A DNA stretch of 64,000 nt, taken from Hymenobacter frigidus. Lineage in GTDB: Bacteria > Bacteroidota > Bacteroidia > Cytophagales > Hymenobacteraceae. The stretch's first letter is position 1; every line of letters starts with the position of its first letter. The notes below the pieces were generated by a model, which saw only the letters and a program-made list of their open reading frames with translations, made no database searches and was not told the DNA's origin. The translations under genes were made by a program, and so were the position numbers. The stretch spans positions 143,389-207,388 of the forward strand of contig NZ_BMGY01000003.1 of NCBI RefSeq assembly GCF_014640435.1, read 5' to 3'. Shown here in pieces: positions 23,953-32,217 of the stretch.

Positions 23953-26643
23953 CTAGAACGGGTAGCCAATGCCGAGGTTAAAGGCAATGGGATTGGCGCT
24001 GGTGTCGAAGTTGCGCAGGGCCCAGCGCTGGGTGGGCGGTGCGGTGGGGTCGTAAATCTTGGTGGCGACGTCGAGCCGCAGGATGAGGAAGGTAAAGTCG
24101 AATCGAACGCCGAAGCCGGAGCCCACGGCAATCTGTTGGTAGAACTTGTTGAACTGGAACTGAGCATCGGGCCGCAGATAGTTGCCGTCCTTGTCCTTGC
24201 CTTCCTGCAAGCCCCACACGTTACCAAAATCGGTGAATACCGCGCCTTTTATGAAGCTGTAGATGGGGAAGCGGTACTCGGCGCTACCCTCTAGCAGCAA
24301 CTCTCCCGGTTGCTCGGTGAGGTAATCCCGGATGAGTTGCGGCTGCTTATTCGAATCAGTAATGAGGCGCTGGGGCGTGTAGCCGCCCGGGCCTAAGCGG
24401 CGTGGCGACCACGCCCGCAGGCTGGTGGAGCCCCCCGCGAAAAATGACCTGTCGTAAGGTATGATGAACTGAGAGGCCCCGGTGGACGGGTCGGGGGTAC
24501 GGGTGAGGGCGTGGACCACGCCGCCGTTGAGCCGCCACACGAAGTAGGTGTTGGGCGTGAGGTGGTGGTAGCGGCGATAGTCGGCGCTGAAGCGGGCAAA
24601 ATTGTACACGCTCAGGCTTGTTTTATCATACAGTGCTTCCCGGTAGAGGCCCCGGGTGAGGCCGCCCAGCTCGGCAAACAGGCGCAGGTAGCGGGCATCG
24701 CGGGTTTGGTTGAAGTCGTTGGAATTATAGAGGGAGGTGAAGCTGATGCTGGGCACAATCTGCTTGCTGAACGAGCGAAATAGCGATGAACCCTGCGTGG
24801 TACGGAGGGAGTCGAGCAGCACCCTGAAGAGACTATCGGTCCGGATGGTATTGACCAGGGTGATAACCACCGGCGAAAAAACATACTGGTGGAAAGCCGA
24901 GCGCTGCCAGATGTAGTCGTAAGTGAATTCGAAGTTGGAGCGGGTATATTCGGGCCGGTCCACGAAGGTTTCCGAGAGGGAGAAGCGCGTTTTGGGGCTG
25001 TAGCGGGTGAGGAATTTGTTGGGCCGGAAGGGAATCAGGAACTGCGGCAGCACAAGGCTGGCCGTGGCCCCAAGCTGAGTAGTGTACACGGCGGGCAGGC
25101 CGGCCACGCGGGTAAGCTGGCCTTCGAAGCCAGCCCGTACGCCCAGCTCCAGCACCTCGGCCCCGCCAAAGGGGTTGCGGGCTTTAAGCCGCAGGTTGAT
25201 GAAAGGGCCCGGTAGGTAAGCGACGTAGGTGACGCCGCCCTCCACGGTTTCGCCGAATTTGGGCGCGGGCGAGGCGTTGATAACCGCCAGCAGCTCGCCG
25301 GTGCTCGGGTGCAGGCCGGAGCTGTCGGCAGCGGGTGGGTCGGGCACCTTGCGGTAGTTCACGGTATTGAACCGGAACATGTCGAGGTCGGCCAGCTGGC
25401 GCTGGGTTTGCAGGGTGCGGACCAGGCTGTAGCGCTGGCCGGGGCGCACCAGCACTTTGCGGGCCAGCAGGCTGGTGCTGTATTTCTGCTCGTAAGCCGC
25501 AAAGCTCACCGAGTCGGTCTCCACAGTATCGGTGCGCACACCCAGGCTGGGCCGGGTGGCCTGGCCCCCGGGCGTACCGGCCCGGCGCAGGGTGTCGCCG
25601 GTGGTGCTGCGCAGGGTGCGGCCCACGCCGGCATCGGTCACAAAGCGCACACGGCGCACGCTGTATACGCGGTGGCCCTGGTCTGGCCCGGGGTTGGCAA
25701 TGAGCGTGCGCAATCGCACCCGAAATTTCTCGTAGCTGGTATCGGCCTCGAAGGTGATGTACTGCTGGCGGAAATCAAAGTAGCCGGCGTTTTTCAGCAG
25801 GGTTTCCAGGCGGGTGCGCTCCTGGCCAATCAGCGTTTCGTTGTAGCGCTCCTTGTCCTTAAACAAAGAAGCACCCGCGCCTTGACGCACCACGGCCGCT
25901 ACGCCCGAATCGGGAATGCTGGGGGATTGCAGCTGGGTGAGAAACGGCTGATTTTCCCGGATGGTATACGTCACCGTTGTCCGGCGGTACTTTTTGGCGG
26001 CATCCAGCGAGTCGGGCTTGTCGGGCAGTACCGAGCCCAGGCCGCTAAAGATTCGGACCAACATACTGCGCTGGTAGCGGGCCGTATCGGTAGCGGCCAC
26101 CCGCGCCCGAAAAAAGCCCTGCGAGTGCAGGTACGTCGTCATTTGCTCTACCGAGCGGCGGGTCAGGGCCGAGTCGTACACCACCGGCGCTTCGCCGAGG
26201 CGCATGATGGCGTTGCCCTTGTCGAGGGCCAGCTGCTTGCGGTTCACCCGGCGTTCGCGCTTGATGAGCAGCTTGCCCAGCTGCACCGAGTCGGTGCCGG
26301 CGGCTTTCATGCTGGCCACGTAGCTGGCCTGGATGTCGCGCAGCCTGCTTTTTATGCGCGCCGAGTCGTAGAATCGGTAGCCTAACTGGTAAATGGCCAG
26401 CTTGGGCAGCGGGAAGCGGGTGTTGGGTTGTTGTTGGGCCAGCGCGGCGAGCCGTTCTTTGTCGGCGCGTTCCACCCCTTTAATTTCGACCCGGCTCAGC
26501 AGGCGTTGGTTGGGCCGCAACAGGCCAAAAGGCGAGCACGCCCCCAGCAGCAGCAGCCCCAGCACGGGGGCCGCGCACCAGCCCAGCCCGCCCAATGGCC
26601 GTAGCTTCGCGGTATAGTCAGACAACAATGGTTTCAAAAGCAC
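23953..26643 (-). CDS. tamL: TamL-like lipoprotein of the Omp85/BamA superfamily
   Basis: This 896-residue lipoprotein Omp85 is the Bacteroidota counterpart of TamA and is thought to assemble outer-membrane proteins with TamB. It has a lipobox (LLLLGACSPFGLLRPNQRLL), then POTRA-like domains over about 45-430 (LSRVEIKGVERADKERLAAL), then a 16-strand-type barrel with YDRSFFAGGSTSLRAWSPRR and C-terminal strand PIAFNLGIGYPF. The start may be GTG 26643, TTG 26637 or TTG 26628; all overlap or touch the ATG of the divergent methyltransferase gene. tamB is not in the window. Confidence 0.92.
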   Translation of the reverse strand: MLLKPLLSDYTAKLRPLGGLGWCAAPVLGLLLLGACSPFGLLRPNQRLLSRVEIKGVERADKERLAALAQQQPNTRFPLPKLAIYQLGYRFYDSARIKSRLRDIQASYVASMKAAGTDSVQLGKLLIKRERRVNRKQLALDKGNAIMRLGEAPVVYDSALTRRSVEQMTTYLHSQGFFRARVAATDTARYQRSMLVRIFSGLGSVLPDKPDSLDAAKKYRRTTVTYTIRENQPFLTQLQSPSIPDSGVAAVVRQGAGASLFKDKERYNETLIGQERTRLETLLKNAGYFDFRQQYITFEADTSYEKFRVRLRTLIANPGPDQGHRVYSVRRVRFVTDAGVGRTLRSTTGDTLRRAGTPGGQATRPSLGVRTDTVETDSVSFAAYEQKYSTSLLARKVLVRPGQRYSLVRTLQTQRQLADLDMFRFNTVNYRKVPDPPAADSSGLHPSTGELLAVINASPAPKFGETVEGGVTYVAYLPGPFINLRLKARNPFGGAEVLELGVRAGFEGQLTRVAGLPAVYTTQLGATASLVLPQFLIPFRPNKFLTRYSPKTRFSLSETFVDRPEYTRSNFEFTYDYIWQRSAFHQYVFSPVVITLVNTIRTDSLFRVLLDSLRTTQGSSLFRSFSKQIVPSISFTSLYNSNDFNQTRDARYLRLFAELGGLTRGLYREALYDKTSLSVYNFARFSADYRRYHHLTPNTYFVWRLNGGVVHALTRTPDPSTGASQFIIPYDRSFFAGGSTSLRAWSPRRLGPGGYTPQRLITDSNKQPQLIRDYLTEQPGELLLEGSAEYRFPIYSFIKGAVFTDFGNVWGLQEGKDKDGNYLRPDAQFQFNKFYQQIAVGSGFGVRFDFTFLILRLDVATKIYDPTAPPTQRWALRNFDTSANPIAFNLGIGYPF

Positions 26644-27386
26644 TTGGCAAATATGTGCAGTCCCTGCACCAAAAGAAGTATCGGCAACGCCACGGTGCCT
26701 TTTTGGTGGAAGGCGGCAAAAGCGTGTTGGAGCTGCTAAGTTCCGACCTGGAAACGGAACACGTGCTGGTCACGGCCGAATTTGCTTCCCAAAACCATGC
26801 CCAGCTCCCGGCCCGCCTGCCCCTGAGCATCGCCACCGAGGCCGAGCTCACCCAGCTGGGCACGCTGGCCACCAACACCACCGCGCTGGCCGTGGCCCGC
26901 CTGCCCGAGGAAAAGCCGCTGCCCCCAACGCTGCCCGAAGCCGCCTTGTTGCTCGCCCTCGATGAAGTGCGTGACCCCGGCAACCTGGGTACCTTGCTGC
27001 GCCTGGCCGACTGGTACGGCCTGCCCGGCGTGGTGCTCAGCCTCGGCTGCGCCGATGCTTACGCGCCCAAGACGGTGGCCGCCACCATGGGCGCGTTTGC
27101 TCGGGTGCGGGTGTGGGAACGTGATTTGGCCGACTGGCTGCCCACGCTGCCGCCCGGCGTGGGCATCTTCGGGGCCGACCTGGCCGGCGACAATGTGCAC
27201 CGCCTCACGCTCCGCCCGGCCGGCGTGCTCGTCATGGGCAGCGAGTCGCACGGCCTCACGCCGGGCGTAGCAGCGGCTCTCACGCGCCGGCTGCACATTC
27301 CGCGCGGGGCCAGCGGCGGGGCCGAAAGCCTGAACGTGGCCATCTCCGCCGCTATTCTGCTCGACAATTTCTTCCGCAACCAGTAA
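26628..27386 (+). CDS. TrmH/SpoU-family RNA 2'-O-methyltransferase
   Basis: This SAM-dependent SPOUT enzyme acts on tRNA or rRNA. An N-terminal L30e-like substrate domain (YRQRHGAFLVEGGKSVLELL) is followed by the knotted catalytic domain with motif 1 LALDEVRDPGNLGTLLRLAD, motif 2 VLVMGSESHGLTPGV and motif 3 IPRGASGGAESLNVAISAAI. ATG 26628 gives 252 residues; the 11 extra upstream residues are unlike the family. Which nucleotide is methylated cannot be told. Its first 16 bases overlap the first codons of tamL on the other strand. Confidence 0.93.
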   Translation: MVSKALGKYVQSLHQKKYRQRHGAFLVEGGKSVLELLSSDLETEHVLVTAEFASQNHAQLPARLPLSIATEAELTQLGTLATNTTALAVARLPEEKPLPPTLPEAALLLALDEVRDPGNLGTLLRLADWYGLPGVVLSLGCADAYAPKTVAATMGAFARVRVWERDLADWLPTLPPGVGIFGADLAGDNVHRLTLRPAGVLVMGSESHGLTPGVAAALTRRLHIPRGASGGAESLNVAISAAILLDNFFRNQ

Positions 27387-27467
27387 GCGCAAAGCAGGCA
27401 GCTTGCAGCGGTTTCCAGGTCAGTGGGCGGGCAGCAGGTTGTAGTCTGCCCTTGGAAACTACCGTAA

Positions 27468-27514
27468 AGCCAACAAGCCCCGCCTCGGAATGAGGCGGGG
27501 CTTGTTGGCTTTTT
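27468..27514 (+). terminator. Intrinsic terminator between convergent genes
   Basis: A perfect 19-bp stem (AGCCAACAAGCCCCGCCTC and its complement) closes a GGAAT loop and is followed by TTTTT. It ends the methyltransferase transcript; the A/T content on the other side also allows partial use by the convergent outer-membrane gene. Confidence 0.9.
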
Positions 27515-27531
27515 CACGTACCGGACGCTGG

Positions 27532-28680
27532 TTAGTTGCCGGCGATGCGGATGCCGAAGCTCAGCACCTGGGTGTCGGGGCTGGCCCCCGTCTTGAATAG
27601 GCTGTTCATATTGTACTTGCCGAAAAACTCCAGGCCGCGGTAGCCAATAGTGCCCTGCAAGCCATAGAGGAAATTCTCCATGTTGTAGCTGCCGTCCTCC
27701 TTTTCTTTGTTGGTCGAGCCCTCGTTGGTGTATTTCAGCTTGGTCCAGGACTTGATGCGGTAGCCCACAAAGCCGCCGGCGCTCAGCATGAGGGTGGGCT
27801 TGTAGTGCGAGTCGCGCAGGCGCAATTGAAGCATCAGGGGCACATTGATGGAGGAGGAGGCGAGCTTGGTTTTTTGAAACTGGCGGCCATCGGTTTCGCG
27901 AATCACGTCGGTGCGGCCATTGGTATTCACCCAGCGGTTGTTGCCGCTCAGCATGTAGTTATTGAAGGAAAGTTCGGGCCCTACCACGATGCTAATCGGG
28001 CTGCGCTTGCCGCCGAGGCGGGTAACCCAATCTAAGCCGAAGTTGACGTAGCGCGAGCCTTCGGTGCGCAGGTCTACCGTGCCGGCTTGGTCGGGGGGCA
28101 TAGTGTTGCGGACTTTCTGGTTGACCAAGGCGTTCAGGCCCAAGTCAAAAACAAAGTTGACGGTACTCCGGTCACGCTCAATATTCTTCAAACGGGTGGA
28201 ATCTCGGTGGGCCTGACGCTGCTCATCAGTTTTGGTGTTCTGCTTGGTATTGTACGACTTGGTGCCATCTGCGTCGGTCGTCACCACCACGCCAAAAGTC
28301 TTGTTCAGCATCACATCAACGCGGTTGGTGTTCGCGGTTTTTTTACGCGTTGTGATGCGGATTTGCTCAGGCAGGTTTTTGCCGGGCTGGTCTTTGTCGG
28401 GGTAAAATTGCAGGGTCACCTGGTCGGTGGGAGCATCCTTGGCGGCTTTTTCCGCTTGGGCAATGTAGCCGGCCAGCCGCGAGGTGAGGGAGTCGAGCTG
28501 ATAGTTTTTCATTTCGCGCAGCTGGGCCGCGTCGCGCACCGTCAGGGTGAGGGTGGCTTTGTTGGGCAGGCGCACCACAATGGTGTCTTTCACGGCGGCC
28601 GGAGCCAGCGTAGTGGTGCGGGCTTCGGTCAGCCCGCCCACCAGCATCGTCAGAAAAAAGGAGAGAAAAGCGCGTTGCAT
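27532..28680 (-). CDS. Outer-membrane beta-barrel protein, third gene of sigma-factor cluster
   Basis: The protein has 382 residues: signal peptide (QRAFLSFFLTMLVGGLTEA), a charged periplasmic domain of about 140 residues with a beta strand set (DTIVVRLPNKATLTLTVRD) and a helical part, then a PorT/OmpW-like porin-family barrel (STVNFVFDLGLNALV, YVNFGLDWVTRLGG, FIVE strands to VLSFGIRIAGN). I cannot give a precise family. It lies 21 bases after an anti-sigma-like gene in the order sigma, anti-sigma, OMP, which suggests an envelope-stress or surface-sensing unit. Confidence 0.85.
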   Translation of the reverse strand: MQRAFLSFFLTMLVGGLTEARTTTLAPAAVKDTIVVRLPNKATLTLTVRDAAQLREMKNYQLDSLTSRLAGYIAQAEKAAKDAPTDQVTLQFYPDKDQPGKNLPEQIRITTRKKTANTNRVDVMLNKTFGVVVTTDADGTKSYNTKQNTKTDEQRQAHRDSTRLKNIERDRSTVNFVFDLGLNALVNQKVRNTMPPDQAGTVDLRTEGSRYVNFGLDWVTRLGGKRSPISIVVGPELSFNNYMLSGNNRWVNTNGRTDVIRETDGRQFQKTKLASSSINVPLMLQLRLRDSHYKPTLMLSAGGFVGYRIKSWTKLKYTNEGSTNKEKEDGSYNMENFLYGLQGTIGYRGLEFFGKYNMNSLFKTGASPDTQVLSFGIRIAGN

Positions 28681-28701
28681 GATTTCTAAAAGAAAGAGAG
28701 A

Positions 28702-29790
28702 TTAGAGTCGGATGGATTTGCTGATGCTGCGGCCGGCCACCGTGGCACGGAGCGTCACATTTTCGGGCAAGCCCGTTATTTCAGCCAGGCTGACCCGTTC
28801 GCCGCGAGCCAGGTGACCGGCTTGTTGGAGCAGGCGGCCGCCCAAGCCCCGGTGTTCGGTGGGCGCTACGGCTTCGGCCAGGGCCGTAATGCTGGTTTTG
28901 GCGGGGCGAGCCGGGGCTGCGCTACCGTTGCGCACGTCCACGGTTATCAGCTCGCTGGCCGCCGCCAGGGTGGCAGCGGGTACCGGTACATTCCGAACGA
29001 TTTCCGGAGTTGGTACTGGTTTGGGAGCTAGGGCAATGGTAGAAGGTTCGGGAGTAAGTCGCGGCTCGTCAGCAGCGGAGGGCAGAGTTGGGGCAGCGGC
29101 CGGGCGGGCCGTCGTGCGGGCTACTTGGGAGCGGTTTTCGGTGGCCGCGTCCGGCTGCCGGTTAGTTCCCAGTAAGCGGCGCGCCGACTGCCCGGCGACG
29201 GTCCTGCTGGCCTTCGGAGCAGTAGATGCCAGCTCGCTGGAGCGGGTTGCCTGAGGCAGCGTATTTTTTTGAGGAGCCAGTGTGCCCGTTGTTTTGAGAG
29301 CTGCCGCCGTGGCCAGTTCGGGGCTGCCGGCACTTTGGCTACCAGTTGCAGCAGCGCGCGTCAACTCGGTTTCAGCGGGCTGTTCCGAAGCAACAACTGG
29401 TGCCGAAAAGACCGGCGCCGCCGTGCGGGTTTGTTGCGATGCGACCGCGCCGCCGGGGCCATTGCCGATGCGGCGCCCGCTCCACAGGCCGGCTCCGCCG
29501 GCCACCAGCAGCAGCGCTATCACGGCCGCCAGGGCCACGGGCCACCAGCCGCCCGCCCGCCGCTTGCGGGGCCGCAGGTGCTCGTCCTCGAGGCGTTCCC
29601 AAACCGCGCGGCCGGGGGCAGTGGCGTGGCTATCCAGGCGCTGCCGGAACAGGTGGTCGAGGCGGTCGGCGCTTGGTTCGGGCGCGGCATTGGGTTCGGC
29701 CTGCAGGCGGGCCCACAGGGCATCGCCGGGCGGGGTGGCGTGGCCGTCCAGTTTATCCCGGAATAAGTCGTCGATATTTTCAGGAAGCAT
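28702..29790 (-). CDS. Anti-sigma-factor-like membrane protein with duplicated N-terminal motif
   Basis: This 362-residue protein has a cytoplasmic N-terminus, one TM helix (about 83-106, WWPVALAAVIALLLVAGGAG), and a long Ala/Thr/Pro-rich periplasmic part ending in a short beta-rich domain (SLAEITGLPENVTLRATVAG). The N-terminus repeats a motif twice: DDLFRDKLDGHATPPGDALW and DHLFRQRLDSHATAPGRAVW. That motif is typical of Bacteroidota proteins encoded next to ECF sigma factors and could be the sigma-binding part. The gene follows the sigma gene by 55 bases. Anti-sigma activity is inferred from order and layout. Confidence 0.75.
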   Translation of the reverse strand: MLPENIDDLFRDKLDGHATPPGDALWARLQAEPNAAPEPSADRLDHLFRQRLDSHATAPGRAVWERLEDEHLRPRKRRAGGWWPVALAAVIALLLVAGGAGLWSGRRIGNGPGGAVASQQTRTAAPVFSAPVVASEQPAETELTRAAATGSQSAGSPELATAAALKTTGTLAPQKNTLPQATRSSELASTAPKASRTVAGQSARRLLGTNRQPDAATENRSQVARTTARPAAAPTLPSAADEPRLTPEPSTIALAPKPVPTPEIVRNVPVPAATLAAASELITVDVRNGSAAPARPAKTSITALAEAVAPTEHRGLGGRLLQQAGHLARGERVSLAEITGLPENVTLRATVAGRSISKSIRL

Positions 29791-29845
29791 GATAAATGCT
29801 GGTAGTTAAAAATTGAATAGCCGGTCAGCGGGAAATGCTGACGGG

Positions 29846-30403
29846 CTAGTTGGTCGAGATGGCCGCGAATTGAACCCGGCGCTGCAGCATGGCGCGGGCC
29901 TTGCTGAGCTGCGATTTGCTGGTGCCTTCGCTGATGCCCAGCAGCTCGGCAATTTCCTGGTGGCCGTAGCCTTCCAGGGCGTAGAGGTTGAATACCGTGC
30001 GGTAGCCGGCGGGCAGGGTAGAGAGCAGGGCCAGCAGGTCTTCGGCTTGCAGCTGGGTATCGGCAGTAGCGGCGGTAGTGGCCAGGTTTTCGGGTTGGGC
30101 AAAATCTTCAAACGAAACCGTAAGGGTTTCGCGTTGGCGCAGCTGCATCAGCGCTTCGTTCACCATAATGCGCCGCACCCAGCCCTCAAAGCTGCCTTCG
30201 AAGCGGTAGTTGGGCAGGGCTCGGAACATCTTGGCGAAGCCCAGGAGCAGGGCTTCCTCCGCATCTTCGCGGCGCTTTAGGTAGCGGCGGCACACGGTGA
30301 GCATGAGCCCGGCCAGTTGGTCGTAGAGCTGGCGTTGGGCCCGGTGCTCGCCCCGTACGCAGGCGGCGATGAGGTCGGTTTCAGTCACGGTAAGAGTGGG
30401 CAA
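29846..30403 (-). CDS. ECF RNA polymerase sigma factor
   Basis: This 185-residue sigma-70-family factor has region 2 (LIAACVRGEHRAQRQLYDQL, EDAEEALLLGFAKMFR, FEGSFEGWVRRIMVNEALM) and region 4 (LLSTLPAGYRTVFNLYALEG, QEIAELLGISEGTSKSQLSK). There is no sigma 1.1 or region 3. It should direct transcription of this cluster and perhaps other genes. The downstream anti-sigma-like gene suggests it is held inactive at the membrane until a signal. The 216-base upstream gap shows no clear -7 housekeeping element, compatible with autoregulation from an ECF promoter. Confidence 0.93.
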   Translation of the reverse strand: MPTLTVTETDLIAACVRGEHRAQRQLYDQLAGLMLTVCRRYLKRREDAEEALLLGFAKMFRALPNYRFEGSFEGWVRRIMVNEALMQLRQRETLTVSFEDFAQPENLATTAATADTQLQAEDLLALLSTLPAGYRTVFNLYALEGYGHQEIAELLGISEGTSKSQLSKARAMLQRRVQFAAISTN

Positions 30404-30619
30404 AGTGCAGAAAGAAAGGTGGAGTCAGCGCTGCTGATGCGCAAAGAGTAGGAATGGTTGCCTGGCAAAGAGAAAACACTTTTTCGATTAGTACGGTCAC
30501 CCAGGTCGGGACCAGGCTTGCGAAAACGAAGTGTTGTTTATACTCATTGCGAAATGGTTTGCGAAAAATCAGGCAGGAGGTGTAGCGACGCATTCCACTT
30601 CATAATGAGTACAGTTCGC

Positions 30620-31936
30620 TTATTGGTCCAGTGCACCCAGCTGCCGGCCCTGCTGGCGAGCCAAGCGCGGGTGCTTGGCCTGGCCCACCACTTGGGAAGA
30701 ATAAATTCCCGTATGGCCCGAGAATAAATACGCCACTACGCAGACCAGTGCCAGATATATGCCTCCGTTGGTTCCAAACAGCTCGAGCCCCATAAGCAGG
30801 CAGGCCAGCGGGGTATTAGCCGCACCCGCAAACACGCCCACAAAACCCATGGCTGCCAGCAGGGCCACCGGCAGCGGCAGCACCAGCGCCAGCGCGCTGC
30901 CCAGCGCCGCCCCGATAAAAAACAGTGGCGTAACCTCGCCCCCCTTAAATCCACAGCCCAACGTGAGCGCTGTAAGGGCCAGCTTCCAGGCAAAATCGGT
31001 GGGAGCCAATGGGTGCTGAAATGCCTCTACAATCACTGGGATGCCCAGTCCGCTAAAGCGGCCGGTGCCCAGTGCCCACATGGCCCCCGCTACCAGCGCC
31101 CCGCCCACCAAAGGCCGTAGCGGCGCGTAGCCAATGCGACCAAAAACAGTGGCTACGGCGTGGGTGAGCGCCGTGAAGCCGCGAGCAGTGAGCCCAAATA
31201 GCGCCCCCGCCAGTATGGTGCAGCCCAATAGCAGCGGCGTGAGCGGCAAGGCATCCAGGGTGGGGTAGTGGGTGTGGCCCACGTTCCAGGCCCGCGTCAC
31301 CAGGTCGGCTATCACGGCCGCCAGGAAGCTGGGAAGTATAGCATCATACCGAATAGAACCCAGCAGGAATACTTCCAGCCCAAAAACGGCCCCGGCCAGC
31401 GGCGTGCCGAACACCGACGCAAAGCCGGCACTTATGCCCGCAATCAGCAGCAGGCGGCGGTCGCGGGGGCGCAGGTCCAGCCAGCGCGTGAGCTGGTCGG
31501 CCAGGGCCCCGCTCATTTGCACGGCCGTGCCCTCGCGCCCCGCCGAGCCGCCGAACAGGTGCGTAGCGAGCGTGCCGCCCAATACCAGCGGCACCAGCCG
31601 CAACGGAATCCAGCGGCTGGGTTGATGAATCTCATCCAGCAGCAAGTTGTTGCCGCGTCCGGCCCGGGCACCCAGGTAGTGGTAGGCCAGGCCAATGAGC
31701 AAGCCCGCCACGGGCAGCAATGCCAGCGCCCAGGGATGGTCTTCACGCCAGCTCGTTGCCCAATCCAACGACATCAAAAAGCCCGCCGATGCTGTGCCCG
31801 CCAAGCCGCCAATCAGGCTGCTGATAGCGAGCCAACGCAGTAGAAATAACAGGGCCGAAGCGGTGGCAGAACCACGCAACCGGGCGGGAAATAAACGGGA
31901 GAAAGCGGGGGGAATGGCCACGGTAGCGAACGGCAT
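30620..31936 (-). CDS. ClC-family transporter, fluoride-type (ClC-F)
   Basis: This 438-residue ClC protein has about ten membrane helices. The gating-glutamate motif is GSAGREGTAVQM, and the first anion-binding loop is AGRGNNLLLDEIHQP rather than the GSGIP of chloride ClCs; this fits the fluoride-selective ClC-F group. Other family segments are FKGGEVTPLFFIGAALGSAL and GVFAGAANTPLACLLMGLEL. ClC-F proteins exchange F- for H+ and expel toxic fluoride. A fluoride riboswitch directly upstream supports the assignment. No C-terminal CBS domain. The gene is a single-gene unit. Confidence 0.93.
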   Translation of the reverse strand: MPFATVAIPPAFSRLFPARLRGSATASALLFLLRWLAISSLIGGLAGTASAGFLMSLDWATSWREDHPWALALLPVAGLLIGLAYHYLGARAGRGNNLLLDEIHQPSRWIPLRLVPLVLGGTLATHLFGGSAGREGTAVQMSGALADQLTRWLDLRPRDRRLLLIAGISAGFASVFGTPLAGAVFGLEVFLLGSIRYDAILPSFLAAVIADLVTRAWNVGHTHYPTLDALPLTPLLLGCTILAGALFGLTARGFTALTHAVATVFGRIGYAPLRPLVGGALVAGAMWALGTGRFSGLGIPVIVEAFQHPLAPTDFAWKLALTALTLGCGFKGGEVTPLFFIGAALGSALALVLPLPVALLAAMGFVGVFAGAANTPLACLLMGLELFGTNGGIYLALVCVVAYLFSGHTGIYSSQVVGQAKHPRLARQQGRQLGALDQ

Positions 31937-31947
31937 GATGAACTCTG

Positions 31948-31976
31948 CGGAACGACCACCCTGGCCGTCCGTTCCG
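31948..31976 (-). promoter_or_regulatory. Hairpin in the likely riboswitch expression platform
   Basis: On the minus strand CGGAACG and CGTTCCG pair around a 15-base loop immediately after the conserved 3' end of the fluoride aptamer and 11 bases before the ClC ATG. No U-run follows, so control of translation initiation or an alternative fold is more likely than termination. Confidence 0.45.
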
Positions 31977-32036
31977 TAGGAATCATCAGCGCGCAGCGCA
32001 GGGCGGCGGCGGTTCGCGGTGGAAATCCATCACCGT
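31976..32036 (-). ncRNA. Fluoride riboswitch (crcB motif)
   Basis: On the minus strand the conserved blocks occur in order: GGTGATGG (32034-32027), CACC closing the first stem, GAACCGCC, a GC-rich variable hairpin, and CTGATGATTCCTAC (31989-31976). They match the crcB motif consensus by eye, including the pseudoknot-forming and 3' conserved segments. It lies between a -7 promoter element (32046-32053) and the ClC-F gene (start 31936), the classical position. Fluoride binding is expected to raise expression. Confidence 0.88.
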
Positions 32037-32045
32037 TGGGATGGC

Positions 32046-32053
32046 CAAAGATA
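32046..32053 (-). promoter_or_regulatory. -7 promoter element TATCTTTG for the riboswitch-ClC transcript
   Basis: An exact TAnnTTTG match on the minus strand. The predicted start near 32040 puts the fluoride aptamer at the very 5' end of the mRNA. Confidence 0.65.
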
Positions 32054-32217
32054 GGCGAAACGGCCGTTTCTGGAAATGCTTTTGGTGGGCCGCCGTAAGT
32101 TGCTCAGCCAGGCAGTGCCCTGCTCCGGGTGTAGCTTGCAGTCCCAATAAGCCGGTTGCGGGGCCGCATTACAGCTTTAATGCAAGTGCCGGCGGCTGAG
32201 GTGTTTTATCATTACAA

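Noticed and set aside
25309..26385. 358-codon + strand frame opposite tamL
   Set aside because: Shadow of the POTRA-coding part of tamL; Gly/Ala/Gln-rich without motifs.
32100..32217. GC-rich leader of the ABC ATPase gene as a possible riboswitch
   Set aside because: No conserved blocks of cobalamin, TPP, molybdenum or other known classes could be found.
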